Below, one piece after another: positions 56,416 to 64,000 of a stretch of 64,000 nt of DNA (position 1 is the first letter of the stretch; each line of letters starts with the position of its first letter). A program made the translations under genes and the position numbers. The notes below the pieces were generated by a model. That model saw nothing but the letters and a program-made list of their open reading frames with translations. It had not been told where the DNA came from and did no database searches. This stretch comes from Hirudinaria manillensis (taxonomy: Eukaryota; Annelida; Clitellata; Hirudinida; Hirudinidae): contig CM067536.1 of the NCBI GenBank assembly GCA_034509925.1, forward strand, positions 4,024,501-4,088,500. Reading direction: 5' to 3'.

Positions 56416-56562
56416 AGACGCTCTCAAACGCTTCCATAGGTCCACGCATGACTGCCTCTAGGCTTTTTCGGCGCCAAAAGCCATCCCATCGCCGCGCAGC
56501 GTCCTCATCGGCGCCAGGCAAAACCGGCCTGGGTCGGTCGGAAGCGTGAGAAAAATCCGCGA

Positions 56563-56634
56563 CTCCCTAGCGGGGAATCGAACCCCGGCCGCGGCGGTGA
56601 GAGCGCCGAATCCTAACCACTAGACTACTAGGGA
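56563..56634 (-). tRNA. tRNA-Glu(CTC) copy 16
   Basis: Gene matches copy 1; 2 bp are missing from the GGCTTTTT / AAAAAGCC spacer hairpin near 56478. Confidence 0.96.
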
Positions 56635-56869
56635 AGTACGGCAGAACGTCCTCTGCTTAGAACGTTTTCCTATCTTCGGGCAGACGAGGACCGATTCTCT
56701 GAGCGTCTCATCGAATCTCTTCTAGACTAGATTCGATCAGTCGTTCGTTATAGCCTTCGCGCTCAGATTGCTCTACCGGCGAACGGTCGACGAGAGCATC
56801 GTGGCAATCAGCACTCCTCGAGAATCACGAAGGAGACGGAGATGAGTTCGTTCCCTCGAGAACATCCTT

Positions 56870-56942
56870 GTTTCCGTGGTGTAGTGGCTATCACGTTCGC
56901 CTCACACGCGAAAGGTCCCCAGTTCGAGCCTGGGCGGGAACA
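56870..56942 (+). tRNA. tRNA-Val(CAC) copy 16
   Basis: Matches copy 1. Confidence 0.96.
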
Positions 56943-57023
56943 GACTTTTATCTGCTCGAGGACGAAAATCGTGATTTTGCAGACGCAAAAAGCTGCCGGA
57001 CATCCTCTAACAAAAGACCGCCG

Positions 57024-57096
57024 TGTTTCCGCCCAGGCTCGAACTGGGGACCTTTCGCGTGTTAGGCGAACGTGATAACCACTACACCACGGAAAC
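57024..57096 (-). tRNA. tRNA-Val(AAC) copy 17
   Basis: Matches copy 1. Confidence 0.96.
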
Positions 57097-57245
57097 AGAC
57101 GCTCTCAAACGCTTCCATAGGTCCACGCATGACTGCCTCTAGGCTTTTTCGGCGCCAAAAAGCCCATCCCATCGCCGCGCAGCGTCCTCATCGGCGCCAG
57201 GCAAAACCGGCCTGGGTCGGTCGGAAGCGTGAGAAAAATCCGCGA

Positions 57246-57317
57246 CTCCCTAGCGGGGAATCGAACCCCGGCCGCGGCGGTGAGAGCGCCGAATCCTAAC
57301 CACTAGACTACTAGGGA
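57246..57317 (-). tRNA. tRNA-Glu(CTC) copy 17
   Basis: Matches copy 1. Confidence 0.96.
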
Positions 57318-57552
57318 AGTACGGCAGAACGTCCTCTGCTTAGAACGTTTTCCTATCTTCGGGCAGACGAGGACCGATTCTCTGAGCGTCTCATCGAATC
57401 TCTTCTAGACTAGATTCGATCAGTCGTTCGTTATAGCCTTCGCGCTCAGATTGCTCTACCGGCGAACGGTCGACGAGAGCATCGTGGCAATCAGCACTCC
57501 TCGAGAATCACGAAGGAGACGGAGATGAGTTCGTTCCCTCGAGAACATCCTT

Positions 57553-57625
57553 GTTTCCGTGGTGTAGTGGCTATCACGTTCGCCTCACACGCGAAAGGTC
57601 CCCAGTTCGAGCCTGGGCGGGAACA
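57553..57625 (+). tRNA. tRNA-Val(CAC) copy 17
   Basis: Matches copy 1. Confidence 0.96.
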
Positions 57626-57706
57626 GACTTTTATCTGCTCGAGGACGAAAATCGTGATTTTGCAGACGCAAAAAGCTGCCGGACATCCTCTAACAAAAGA
57701 CCGCCG

Positions 57707-57779
57707 TGTTTCCGCCCAGGCTCGAACTGGGGACCTTTCGCGTGTTAGGCGAACGTGATAACCACTACACCACGGAAAC
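57707..57779 (-). tRNA. tRNA-Val(AAC) copy 18
   Basis: Matches copy 1. Confidence 0.96.
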
Positions 57780-57928
57780 AGACGCTCTCAAACGCTTCCA
57801 TAGGTCCACGCATGACTGCCTCTAGGCTTTTTCGGCGCCAAAAAGCCCATCCCATCGCCGCGCAGCGTCCTCATCGGCGCCAGGCAAAACCGGCCTGGGT
57901 CGGTCGGAAGCGTGAGAAAAATCCGCGA

Positions 57929-58000
57929 CTCCCTAGCGGGGAATCGAACCCCGGCCGCGGCGGTGAGAGCGCCGAATCCTAACCACTAGACTACTAGGGA
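57929..58000 (-). tRNA. tRNA-Glu(CTC) copy 18
   Basis: Matches copy 1. Confidence 0.96.
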
Positions 58001-58235
58001 AGTACGGCAGAACGTCCTCTGCTTAGAACGTTTTCCTATCTTCGGGCAGACGAGGACCGATTCTCTGAGCGTCTCATCGAATCTCTTCTAGACTAGATTC
58101 GATCAGTCGTTCGTTATAGCCTTCGCGCTCAGATTGCTCTACCGGCGAACGGTCGACGAGAGCATCGTGGCAATCAGCACTCCTCGAGAATCACGAAGGA
58201 GACGGAGATGAGTTCGTTCCCTCGAGAACATCCTT

Positions 58236-58308
58236 GTTTCCGTGGTGTAGTGGCTATCACGTTCGCCTCACACGCGAAAGGTCCCCAGTTCGAGCCTGGG
58301 CGGGAACA
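58236..58308 (+). tRNA. tRNA-Val(CAC) copy 18
   Basis: Matches copy 1. Confidence 0.96.
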
Positions 58309-58389
58309 GACTTTTATCTGCTCGAGGACGAAAATCGTGATTTTGCAGACGCAAAAAGCTGCCGGACATCCTCTAACAAAAGACCGCCG

Positions 58390-58462
58390 TGTTTCCGCCC
58401 AGGCTCGAACTGGGGACCTTTCGCGTGTTAGGCGAACGTGATAACCACTACACCACGGAAAC
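58390..58462 (-). tRNA. tRNA-Val(AAC) copy 19
   Basis: Matches copy 1. Confidence 0.96.
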
Positions 58463-58611
58463 AGACGCTCTCAAACGCTTCCATAGGTCCACGCATGACT
58501 GCCTCTAGGCTTTTTCGGCGCCAAAAAGCCCATCCCATCGCCGCGCAGCGTCCTCATCGGCGCCAGGCAAAACCGGCCTGGGTCGGTCGGAAGCGTGAGA
58601 AAAATCCGCGA

Positions 58612-58683
58612 CTCCCTAGCGGGGAATCGAACCCCGGCCGCGGCGGTGAGAGCGCCGAATCCTAACCACTAGACTACTAGGGA
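58612..58683 (-). tRNA. tRNA-Glu(CTC) copy 19
   Basis: Matches copy 1. Confidence 0.96.
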
Positions 58684-58918
58684 AGTACGGCAGAACGTCC
58701 TCTGCTTAGAACGTTTTCCTATCTTCGGGCAGACGAGGACCGATTCTCTGAGCGTCTCATCGAATCTCTTCTAGACTAGATTCGATCAGTCGTTCGTTAT
58801 AGCCTTCGCGCTCAGATTGCTCTACCGGCGAACGGTCGACGAGAGCATCGTGGCAATCAGCACTCCTCGAGAATCACGAAGGAGACGGAGATGAGTTCGT
58901 TCCCTCGAGAACATCCTT

Positions 58919-58991
58919 GTTTCCGTGGTGTAGTGGCTATCACGTTCGCCTCACACGCGAAAGGTCCCCAGTTCGAGCCTGGGCGGGAACA
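58919..58991 (+). tRNA. tRNA-Val(CAC) copy 19
   Basis: Matches copy 1. Confidence 0.96.
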
Positions 58992-59072
58992 GACTTTTAT
59001 CTGCTCGAGGACGAAAATCGTGATTTTGCAGACGCAAAAAGCTGCCGGACATCCTCTAACAAAAGACCGCCG

Positions 59073-59145
59073 TGTTTCCGCCCAGGCTCGAACTGGGGAC
59101 CTTTCGCGTGTTAGGCGAACGTGATAACCACTACACCACGGAAAC
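59073..59145 (-). tRNA. tRNA-Val(AAC) copy 20
   Basis: Matches copy 1. Confidence 0.96.
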
Positions 59146-59294
59146 AGACGCTCTCAAACGCTTCCATAGGTCCACGCATGACTGCCTCTAGGCTTTTTCG
59201 GCGCCAAAAAGCCCATCCCATCGCCGCGCAGCGTCCTCATCGGCGCCAGGCAAAACCGGCCTGGGTCGGTCGGAAGCGTGAGAAAAATCCGCGA

Positions 59295-59366
59295 CTCCCT
59301 AGCGGGGAATCGAACCCCGGCCGCGGCGGTGAGAGCGCCGAATCCTAACCACTAGACTACTAGGGA
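59295..59366 (-). tRNA. tRNA-Glu(CTC) copy 20
   Basis: Matches copy 1. Confidence 0.96.
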
Positions 59367-59601
59367 AGTACGGCAGAACGTCCTCTGCTTAGAACGTTTT
59401 CCTATCTTCGGGCAGACGAGGACCGATTCTCTGAGCGTCTCATCGAATCTCTTCTAGACTAGATTCGATCAGTCGTTCGTTATAGCCTTCGCGCTCAGAT
59501 TGCTCTACCGGCGAACGGTCGACGAGAGCATCGTGGCAATCAGCACTCCTCGAGAATCACGAAGGAGACGGAGATGAGTTCGTTCCCTCGAGAACATCCT
59601 T

Positions 59602-59674
59602 GTTTCCGTGGTGTAGTGGCTATCACGTTCGCCTCACACGCGAAAGGTCCCCAGTTCGAGCCTGGGCGGGAACA
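59602..59674 (+). tRNA. tRNA-Val(CAC) copy 20
   Basis: Matches copy 1. Confidence 0.96.
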
Positions 59675-59755
59675 GACTTTTATCTGCTCGAGGACGAAAA
59701 TCGTGATTTTGCAGACGCAAAAAGCTGCCGGACATCCTCTAACAAAAGACCGCCG

Positions 59756-59828
59756 TGTTTCCGCCCAGGCTCGAACTGGGGACCTTTCGCGTGTTAGGCG
59801 AACGTGATAACCACTACACCACGGAAAC
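59756..59828 (-). tRNA. tRNA-Val(AAC) copy 21
   Basis: Matches copy 1. Confidence 0.96.
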
Positions 59829-59977
59829 AGACGCTCTCAAACGCTTCCATAGGTCCACGCATGACTGCCTCTAGGCTTTTTCGGCGCCAAAAAGCCCATC
59901 CCATCGCCGCGCAGCGTCCTCATCGGCGCCAGGCAAAACCGGCCTGGGTCGGTCGGAAGCGTGAGAAAAATCCGCGA

Positions 59978-60049
59978 CTCCCTAGCGGGGAATCGAACCC
60001 CGGCCGCGGCGGTGAGAGCGCCGAATCCTAACCACTAGACTACTAGGGA
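59978..60049 (-). tRNA. tRNA-Glu(CTC) copy 21
   Basis: Matches copy 1. Confidence 0.96.
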
Positions 60050-60284
60050 AGTACGGCAGAACGTCCTCTGCTTAGAACGTTTTCCTATCTTCGGGCAGAC
60101 GAGGACCGATTCTCTGAGCGTCTCATCGAATCTCTTCTAGACTAGATTCGATCAGTCGTTCGTTATAGCCTTCGCGCTCAGATTGCTCTACCGGCGAACG
60201 GTCGACGAGAGCATCGTGGCAATCAGCACTCCTCGAGAATCACGAAGGAGACGGAGATGAGTTCGTTCCCTCGAGAACATCCTC

Positions 60285-60357
60285 GTTTCCGTGGTGTAGT
60301 GGCTATCACGTTCGCCTCACACGCGAAAGGTCCCCAGTTCGAGCCTGGGCGGGAACA
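60285..60357 (+). tRNA. tRNA-Val(CAC) copy 21
   Basis: Gene matches copy 1; preceded by C like copies 7 and 10. Confidence 0.96.
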
Positions 60358-60438
60358 GACTTTTATCTGCTCGAGGACGAAAATCGTGATTTTGCAGACG
60401 CAAAAAGCTGCCGGACATCCTCTAACAAAAGACCGCCG

Positions 60439-60511
60439 TGTTTCCGCCCAGGCTCGAACTGGGGACCTTTCGCGTGTTAGGCGAACGTGATAACCACTAC
60501 ACCACGGAAAC
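60439..60511 (-). tRNA. tRNA-Val(AAC) copy 22
   Basis: Matches copy 1. Confidence 0.96.
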
Positions 60512-60660
60512 AGACGCTCTCAAACGCTTCCATAGGTCCACGCATGACTGCCTCTAGGCTTTTTCGGCGCCAAAAAGCCCATCCCATCGCCGCGCAGCGT
60601 CCTCATCGGCGCCAGGCAAAACCGGCCTGGGTCGGTCGGAAGCGTGAGAAAAATCCGCGA

Positions 60661-60732
60661 CTCCCTAGCGGGGAATCGAACCCCGGCCGCGGCGGTGAGA
60701 GCGCCGAATCCTAACCACTAGACTACTAGGGA
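60661..60732 (-). tRNA. tRNA-Glu(CTC) copy 22
   Basis: Matches copy 1. Confidence 0.96.
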
Positions 60733-60967
60733 AGTACGGCAGAACGTCCTCTGCTTAGAACGTTTTCCTATCTTCGGGCAGACGAGGACCGATTCTCTGA
60801 GCGTCTCATCGAATCTCTTCTAGACTAGATTCGATCAGTCGTTCGTTATAGCCTTCGCGCTCAGATTGCTCTACCGGCGAACGGTCGACGAGAGCATCGT
60901 GGCAATCAGCACTCCTCGAGAATCACGAAGGAGACGGAGATGAGTTCGTTCCCTCGAGAACATCCTT

Positions 60968-61040
60968 GTTTCCGTGGTGTAGTGGCTATCACGTTCGCCT
61001 CACACGCGAAAGGTCCCCAGTTCGAGCCTGGGCGGGAACA
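60968..61040 (+). tRNA. tRNA-Val(CAC) copy 22
   Basis: Matches copy 1. Confidence 0.96.
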
Positions 61041-61121
61041 GACTTTTATCTGCTCGAGGACGAAAATCGTGATTTTGCAGACGCAAAAAGCTGCCGGACA
61101 TCCTCTAACAAAAGACCGCCG

Positions 61122-61194
61122 TGTTTCCGCCCAGGCTCGAACTGGGGACCTTTCGCGTGTTAGGCGAACGTGATAACCACTACACCACGGAAAC
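61122..61194 (-). tRNA. tRNA-Val(AAC) copy 23
   Basis: Matches copy 1. Confidence 0.96.
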
Positions 61195-61343
61195 AGACGC
61201 TCTCAAACGCTTCCATAGGTCCACGCATGACTGCCTCTAGGCTTTTTCGGCGCCAAAAAGCCCATCCCATCGCCGCGCAGCGTCCTCATCGGCGCCAGGC
61301 AAAACCGGCCTGGGTCGGTCGGAAGCGTGAGAAAAATCCGCGA

Positions 61344-61415
61344 CTCCCTAGCGGGGAATCGAACCCCGGCCGCGGCGGTGAGAGCGCCGAATCCTAACCA
61401 CTAGACTACTAGGGA
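61344..61415 (-). tRNA. tRNA-Glu(CTC) copy 23
   Basis: Matches copy 1. Confidence 0.96.
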
Positions 61416-61650
61416 AGTACGGCAGAACGTCCTCTGCTTAGAACGTTTTCCTATCTTCGGGCAGACGAGGACCGATTCTCTGAGCGTCTCATCGAATCTC
61501 TTCTAGACTAGATTCGATCAGTCGTTCGTTATAGCCTTCGCGCTCAGATTGCTCTACCGGCGAACGGTCGACGAGAGCATCGTGGCAATCAGCACTCCTC
61601 GAGAATCACGAAGGAGACGGAGATGAGTTCGTTCCCTCGAGAACATCCTC

Positions 61651-61723
61651 GTTTCCGTGGTGTAGTGGCTATCACGTTCGCCTCACACGCGAAAGGTCCC
61701 CAGTTCGAGCCTGGGCGGGAACA
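61651..61723 (+). tRNA. tRNA-Val(CAC) copy 23
   Basis: Gene matches copy 1; preceded by C. Confidence 0.96.
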
Positions 61724-61804
61724 GACTTTTATCTGCTCGAGGACGAAAATCGTGATTTTGCAGACGCAAAAAGCTGCCGGACATCCTCTAACAAAAGACC
61801 GCCG

Positions 61805-61877
61805 TGTTTCCGCCCAGGCTCGAACTGGGGACCTTTCGCGTGTTAGGCGAACGTGATAACCACTACACCACGGAAAC
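61805..61877 (-). tRNA. tRNA-Val(AAC) copy 24
   Basis: Matches copy 1. Confidence 0.96.
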
Positions 61878-62026
61878 AGACGCTCTCAAACGCTTCCATA
61901 GGTCCACGCATGACTGCCTCTAGGCTTTTTCGGCGCCAAAAAGCCCATCCCATCGCCGCGCAGCGTCCTCATCGGCGCCAGGCAAAACCGGCCTGGGTCG
62001 GTCGGAAGCGTGAGAAAAATCCGCGA

Positions 62027-62098
62027 CTCCCTAGCGGGGAATCGAACCCCGGCCGCGGCGGTGAGAGCGCCGAATCCTAACCACTAGACTACTAGGGA
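62027..62098 (-). tRNA. tRNA-Glu(CTC) copy 24
   Basis: Matches copy 1. Confidence 0.96.
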
Positions 62099-62333
62099 AG
62101 TACGGCAGAACGTCCTCTGCTTAGAACGTTTTCCTATCTTCGGGCAGACGAGGACCGATTCTCTGAGCGTCTCATCGAATCTCTTCTAGACTAGATTCGA
62201 TCAGTCGTTCGTTATAGCCTTCGCGCTCAGATTGCTCTACCGGCGAACGGTCGACGAGAGCATCGTGGCAATCAGCACTCCTCGAGAATCACGAAGGAGA
62301 CGGAGATGAGTTCGTTCCCTCGAGAACATCCTT

Positions 62334-62406
62334 GTTTCCGTGGTGTAGTGGCTATCACGTTCGCCTCACACGCGAAAGGTCCCCAGTTCGAGCCTGGGCG
62401 GGAACA
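62334..62406 (+). tRNA. tRNA-Val(CAC) copy 24
   Basis: Matches copy 1. Confidence 0.96.
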
Positions 62407-62487
62407 GACTTTTATCTGCTCGAGGACGAAAATCGTGATTTTGCAGACGCAAAAAGCTGCCGGACATCCTCTAACAAAAGACCGCCG

Positions 62488-62560
62488 TGTTTCCGCCCAG
62501 GCTCGAACTGGGGACCTTTCGCGTGTTAGGCGAACGTGATAACCACTACACCACGGAAAC
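62488..62560 (-). tRNA. tRNA-Val(AAC) copy 25
   Basis: Matches copy 1. Confidence 0.96.
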
Positions 62561-62709
62561 AGACGCTCTCAAACGCTTCCATAGGTCCACGCATGACTGC
62601 CTCTAGGCTTTTTCGGCGCCAAAAAGCCCATCCCATCGCCGCGCAGCGTCCTCATCGGCGCCAGGCAAAACCGGCCTGGGTCGGTCGGAAGCGTGAGAAA
62701 AATCCGCGA

Positions 62710-62781
62710 CTCCCTAGCGGGGAATCGAACCCCGGCCGCGGCGGTGAGAGCGCCGAATCCTAACCACTAGACTACTAGGGA
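62710..62781 (-). tRNA. tRNA-Glu(CTC) copy 25
   Basis: Matches copy 1. Confidence 0.96.
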
Positions 62782-63016
62782 AGTACGGCAGAACGTCCTC
62801 TGCTTAGAACGTTTTCCTATCTTCGGGCAGACGAGGACCGATTCTCTGAGCGTCTCATCGAATCTCTTCTAGACTAGATTCGATCAGTCGTTCGTTATAG
62901 CCTTCGCGCTCAGATTGCTCTACCGGCGAACGGTCGACGAGAGCATCGTGGCAATCAGCACTCCTCGAGAATCACGAAGGAGACGGAGATGAGTTCGTTC
63001 CCTCGAGAACATCCTT

Positions 63017-63089
63017 GTTTCCGTGGTGTAGTGGCTATCACGTTCGCCTCACACGCGAAAGGTCCCCAGTTCGAGCCTGGGCGGGAACA
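63017..63089 (+). tRNA. tRNA-Val(CAC) copy 25
   Basis: Matches copy 1. Confidence 0.96.
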
Positions 63090-63170
63090 GACTTTTATCT
63101 GCTCGAGGACGAAAATCGTGATTTTGCAGACGCAAAAAGCTGCCGGACATCCTCTAACAAAAGACCGCCG

Positions 63171-63243
63171 TGTTTCCGCCCAGGCTCGAACTGGGGACCT
63201 TTCGCGTGTTAGGCGAACGTGATAACCACTACACCACGGAAAC
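63171..63243 (-). tRNA. tRNA-Val(AAC) copy 26
   Basis: Matches copy 1. Confidence 0.96.
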
Positions 63244-63392
63244 AGACGCTCTCAAACGCTTCCATAGGTCCACGCATGACTGCCTCTAGGCTTTTTCGGC
63301 GCCAAAAAGCCCATCCCATCGCCGCGCAGCGTCCTCATCGGCGCCAGGCAAAACCGGCCTGGGTCGGTCGGAAGCGTGAGAAAAATCCGCGA

Positions 63393-63464
63393 CTCCCTAG
63401 CGGGGAATCGAACCCCGGCCGCGGCGGTGAGAGCGCCGAATCCTAACCACTAGACTACTAGGGA
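63393..63464 (-). tRNA. tRNA-Glu(CTC) copy 26
   Basis: Matches copy 1. Confidence 0.96.
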
Positions 63465-63699
63465 AGTACGGCAGAACGTCCTCTGCTTAGAACGTTTTCC
63501 TATCTTCGGGCAGACGAGGACCGATTCTCTGAGCGTCTCATCGAATCTCTTCTAGACTAGATTCGATCAGTCGTTCGTTATAGCCTTCGCGCTCAGATTG
63601 CTCTACCGGCGAACGGTCGACGAGAGCATCGTGGCAATCAGCACTCCTCGAGAATCACGAAGGAGACGGAGATGAGTTCGTTCCCTCGAGAACATCCTC

Positions 63700-63772
63700 G
63701 TTTCCGTGGTGTAGTGGCTATCACGTTCGCCTCACACGCGAAAGGTCCCCAGTTCGAGCCTGGGCGGGAACA
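63700..63772 (+). tRNA. tRNA-Val(CAC) copy 26
   Basis: Gene matches copy 1; preceded by C. Confidence 0.96.
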
Positions 63773-63853
63773 GACTTTTATCTGCTCGAGGACGAAAATC
63801 GTGATTTTGCAGACGCAAAAAGCTGCCGGACATCCTCTAACAAAAGACCGCCG

Positions 63854-63926
63854 TGTTTCCGCCCAGGCTCGAACTGGGGACCTTTCGCGTGTTAGGCGAA
63901 CGTGATAACCACTACACCACGGAAAC
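63854..63926 (-). tRNA. tRNA-Val(AAC) copy 27
   Basis: Matches copy 1. The Glu-CTC partner of this unit would start just past the window end. Confidence 0.96.
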
Positions 63927-64000
63927 AGACGCTCTCAAACGCTTCCATAGGTCCACGCATGACTGCCTCTAGGCTTTTTCGGCGCCAAAAAGCCCATCCC

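Larger units (their letters stand above)
46016..64000. repeat. Tandem tRNA gene array, unit 683 bp, open at the right end
   Basis: More than 26 head-to-tail units. Unit starts (ATGAGTTCGTTCC landmark): 46617, 47300, 47983, 48666, 49349, 50031, 50713, 51394, 52071, 52746, 53429, 54112, 54795, 55478, 56161, 56842, 57525, 58208, 58891, 59574, 60257, 60940, 61623, 62306, 62989, 63672. Spacing is 683 except 682, 682, 681, 677 and 675 between 49349 and 53429, and 681 at 56161. Per unit: Val-CAC (+), Val-AAC (-), Glu-CTC (-), each with its own T-run terminator. Spacers contain two strong palindromes: GGCTTTTT / AAAAAGCC, and ATCGAATCT / AGATTCGAT. GC content far exceeds the DNA to the left. Confidence 0.97.

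Noticed and set aside
46617-63905. Dozens of repeated 65-77 codon frames across the tRNA array, on +
   Set aside because: They read through Val and Glu tRNA genes and spacers, recur only because the unit recurs, and have no protein features; the tRNA cloverleafs explain the sequence.
46016-64000. Possible CRISPR or bacterial contamination because of regular GC-rich repeats
   Set aside because: The unit is 683 bp with eukaryotic tRNA genes, no CCA-encoded ends, Pol III T-run terminators, and no spacer-repeat pattern or cas genes.

Overview
This window is animal nuclear DNA. Its protein genes are split into many short exons with GT-AG introns, the introns and intergenic DNA are very AT-rich and full of ATT/ATC microsatellites, and the genes are metazoan or typically animal families: a VAV-type RhoGEF, HDAC6, ASF1, DRC4/GAS8, a cholinesterase-like adhesion protein and GTF3C5. 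A compact, AT-rich invertebrate genome, perhaps a lophotrochozoan, fits best. That last placement is a guess.

Layout: 214-9522 (+) is the 3' part of a VAV-like gene, with an intronless AT-hook/zinc-finger gene (1474-2583, +) nested in one of its introns. 10140-10895 is a decayed copy of the 3' end of HDAC6. 10950-12876 (-) is a broken ZNFX1-like helicase. 13313-20638 (+) holds a tandem-repeat protein locus with a 147-bp unit arranged in higher-order blocks; its reading frame breaks several times. 21688-32890 (-) is a complete HDAC6 gene, for which I resolved 30 coding exons (two deacetylase domains plus a ZnF-UBP). It is divergent from ASF1 (33390-34534, +). DRC4/GAS8 (34857-38023, -) is convergent with ASF1 and lies only 128 bp downstream of a transmembrane cholinesterase-like gene (38152-41987, -). 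GTF3C5 (43326-45958, +) encodes a TFIIIC subunit.

From about 46016 to the window end the composition switches abruptly to GC-rich, nearly identical tandem units of about 683 bp. Each unit carries three RNA polymerase III genes: tRNA-Val(CAC) on +, and tRNA-Val(AAC) and tRNA-Glu(CTC) on -. I count 26 Val-CAC, 27 Val-AAC and 26 Glu-CTC copies plus one truncated Val-CAC at the left edge; the array runs off the right end. It starts only about 30 bp beyond the poly(A) signal of GTF3C5, a gene for the factor that recognises tRNA promoters.

Functional links: HDAC6 (tubulin deacetylase) and DRC4 (axonemal dynein regulator) both act on microtubules or cilia, ASF1 is a histone chaperone, and GTF3C5 is needed to transcribe tRNA genes like those next to it. 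The most unusual items are the tRNA array, the higher-order 147-bp protein-repeat array, and the set of duplicated or broken gene pieces between VAV and HDAC6. All exon boundaries were placed by eye from splice signals, phase continuity and recalled family similarity.
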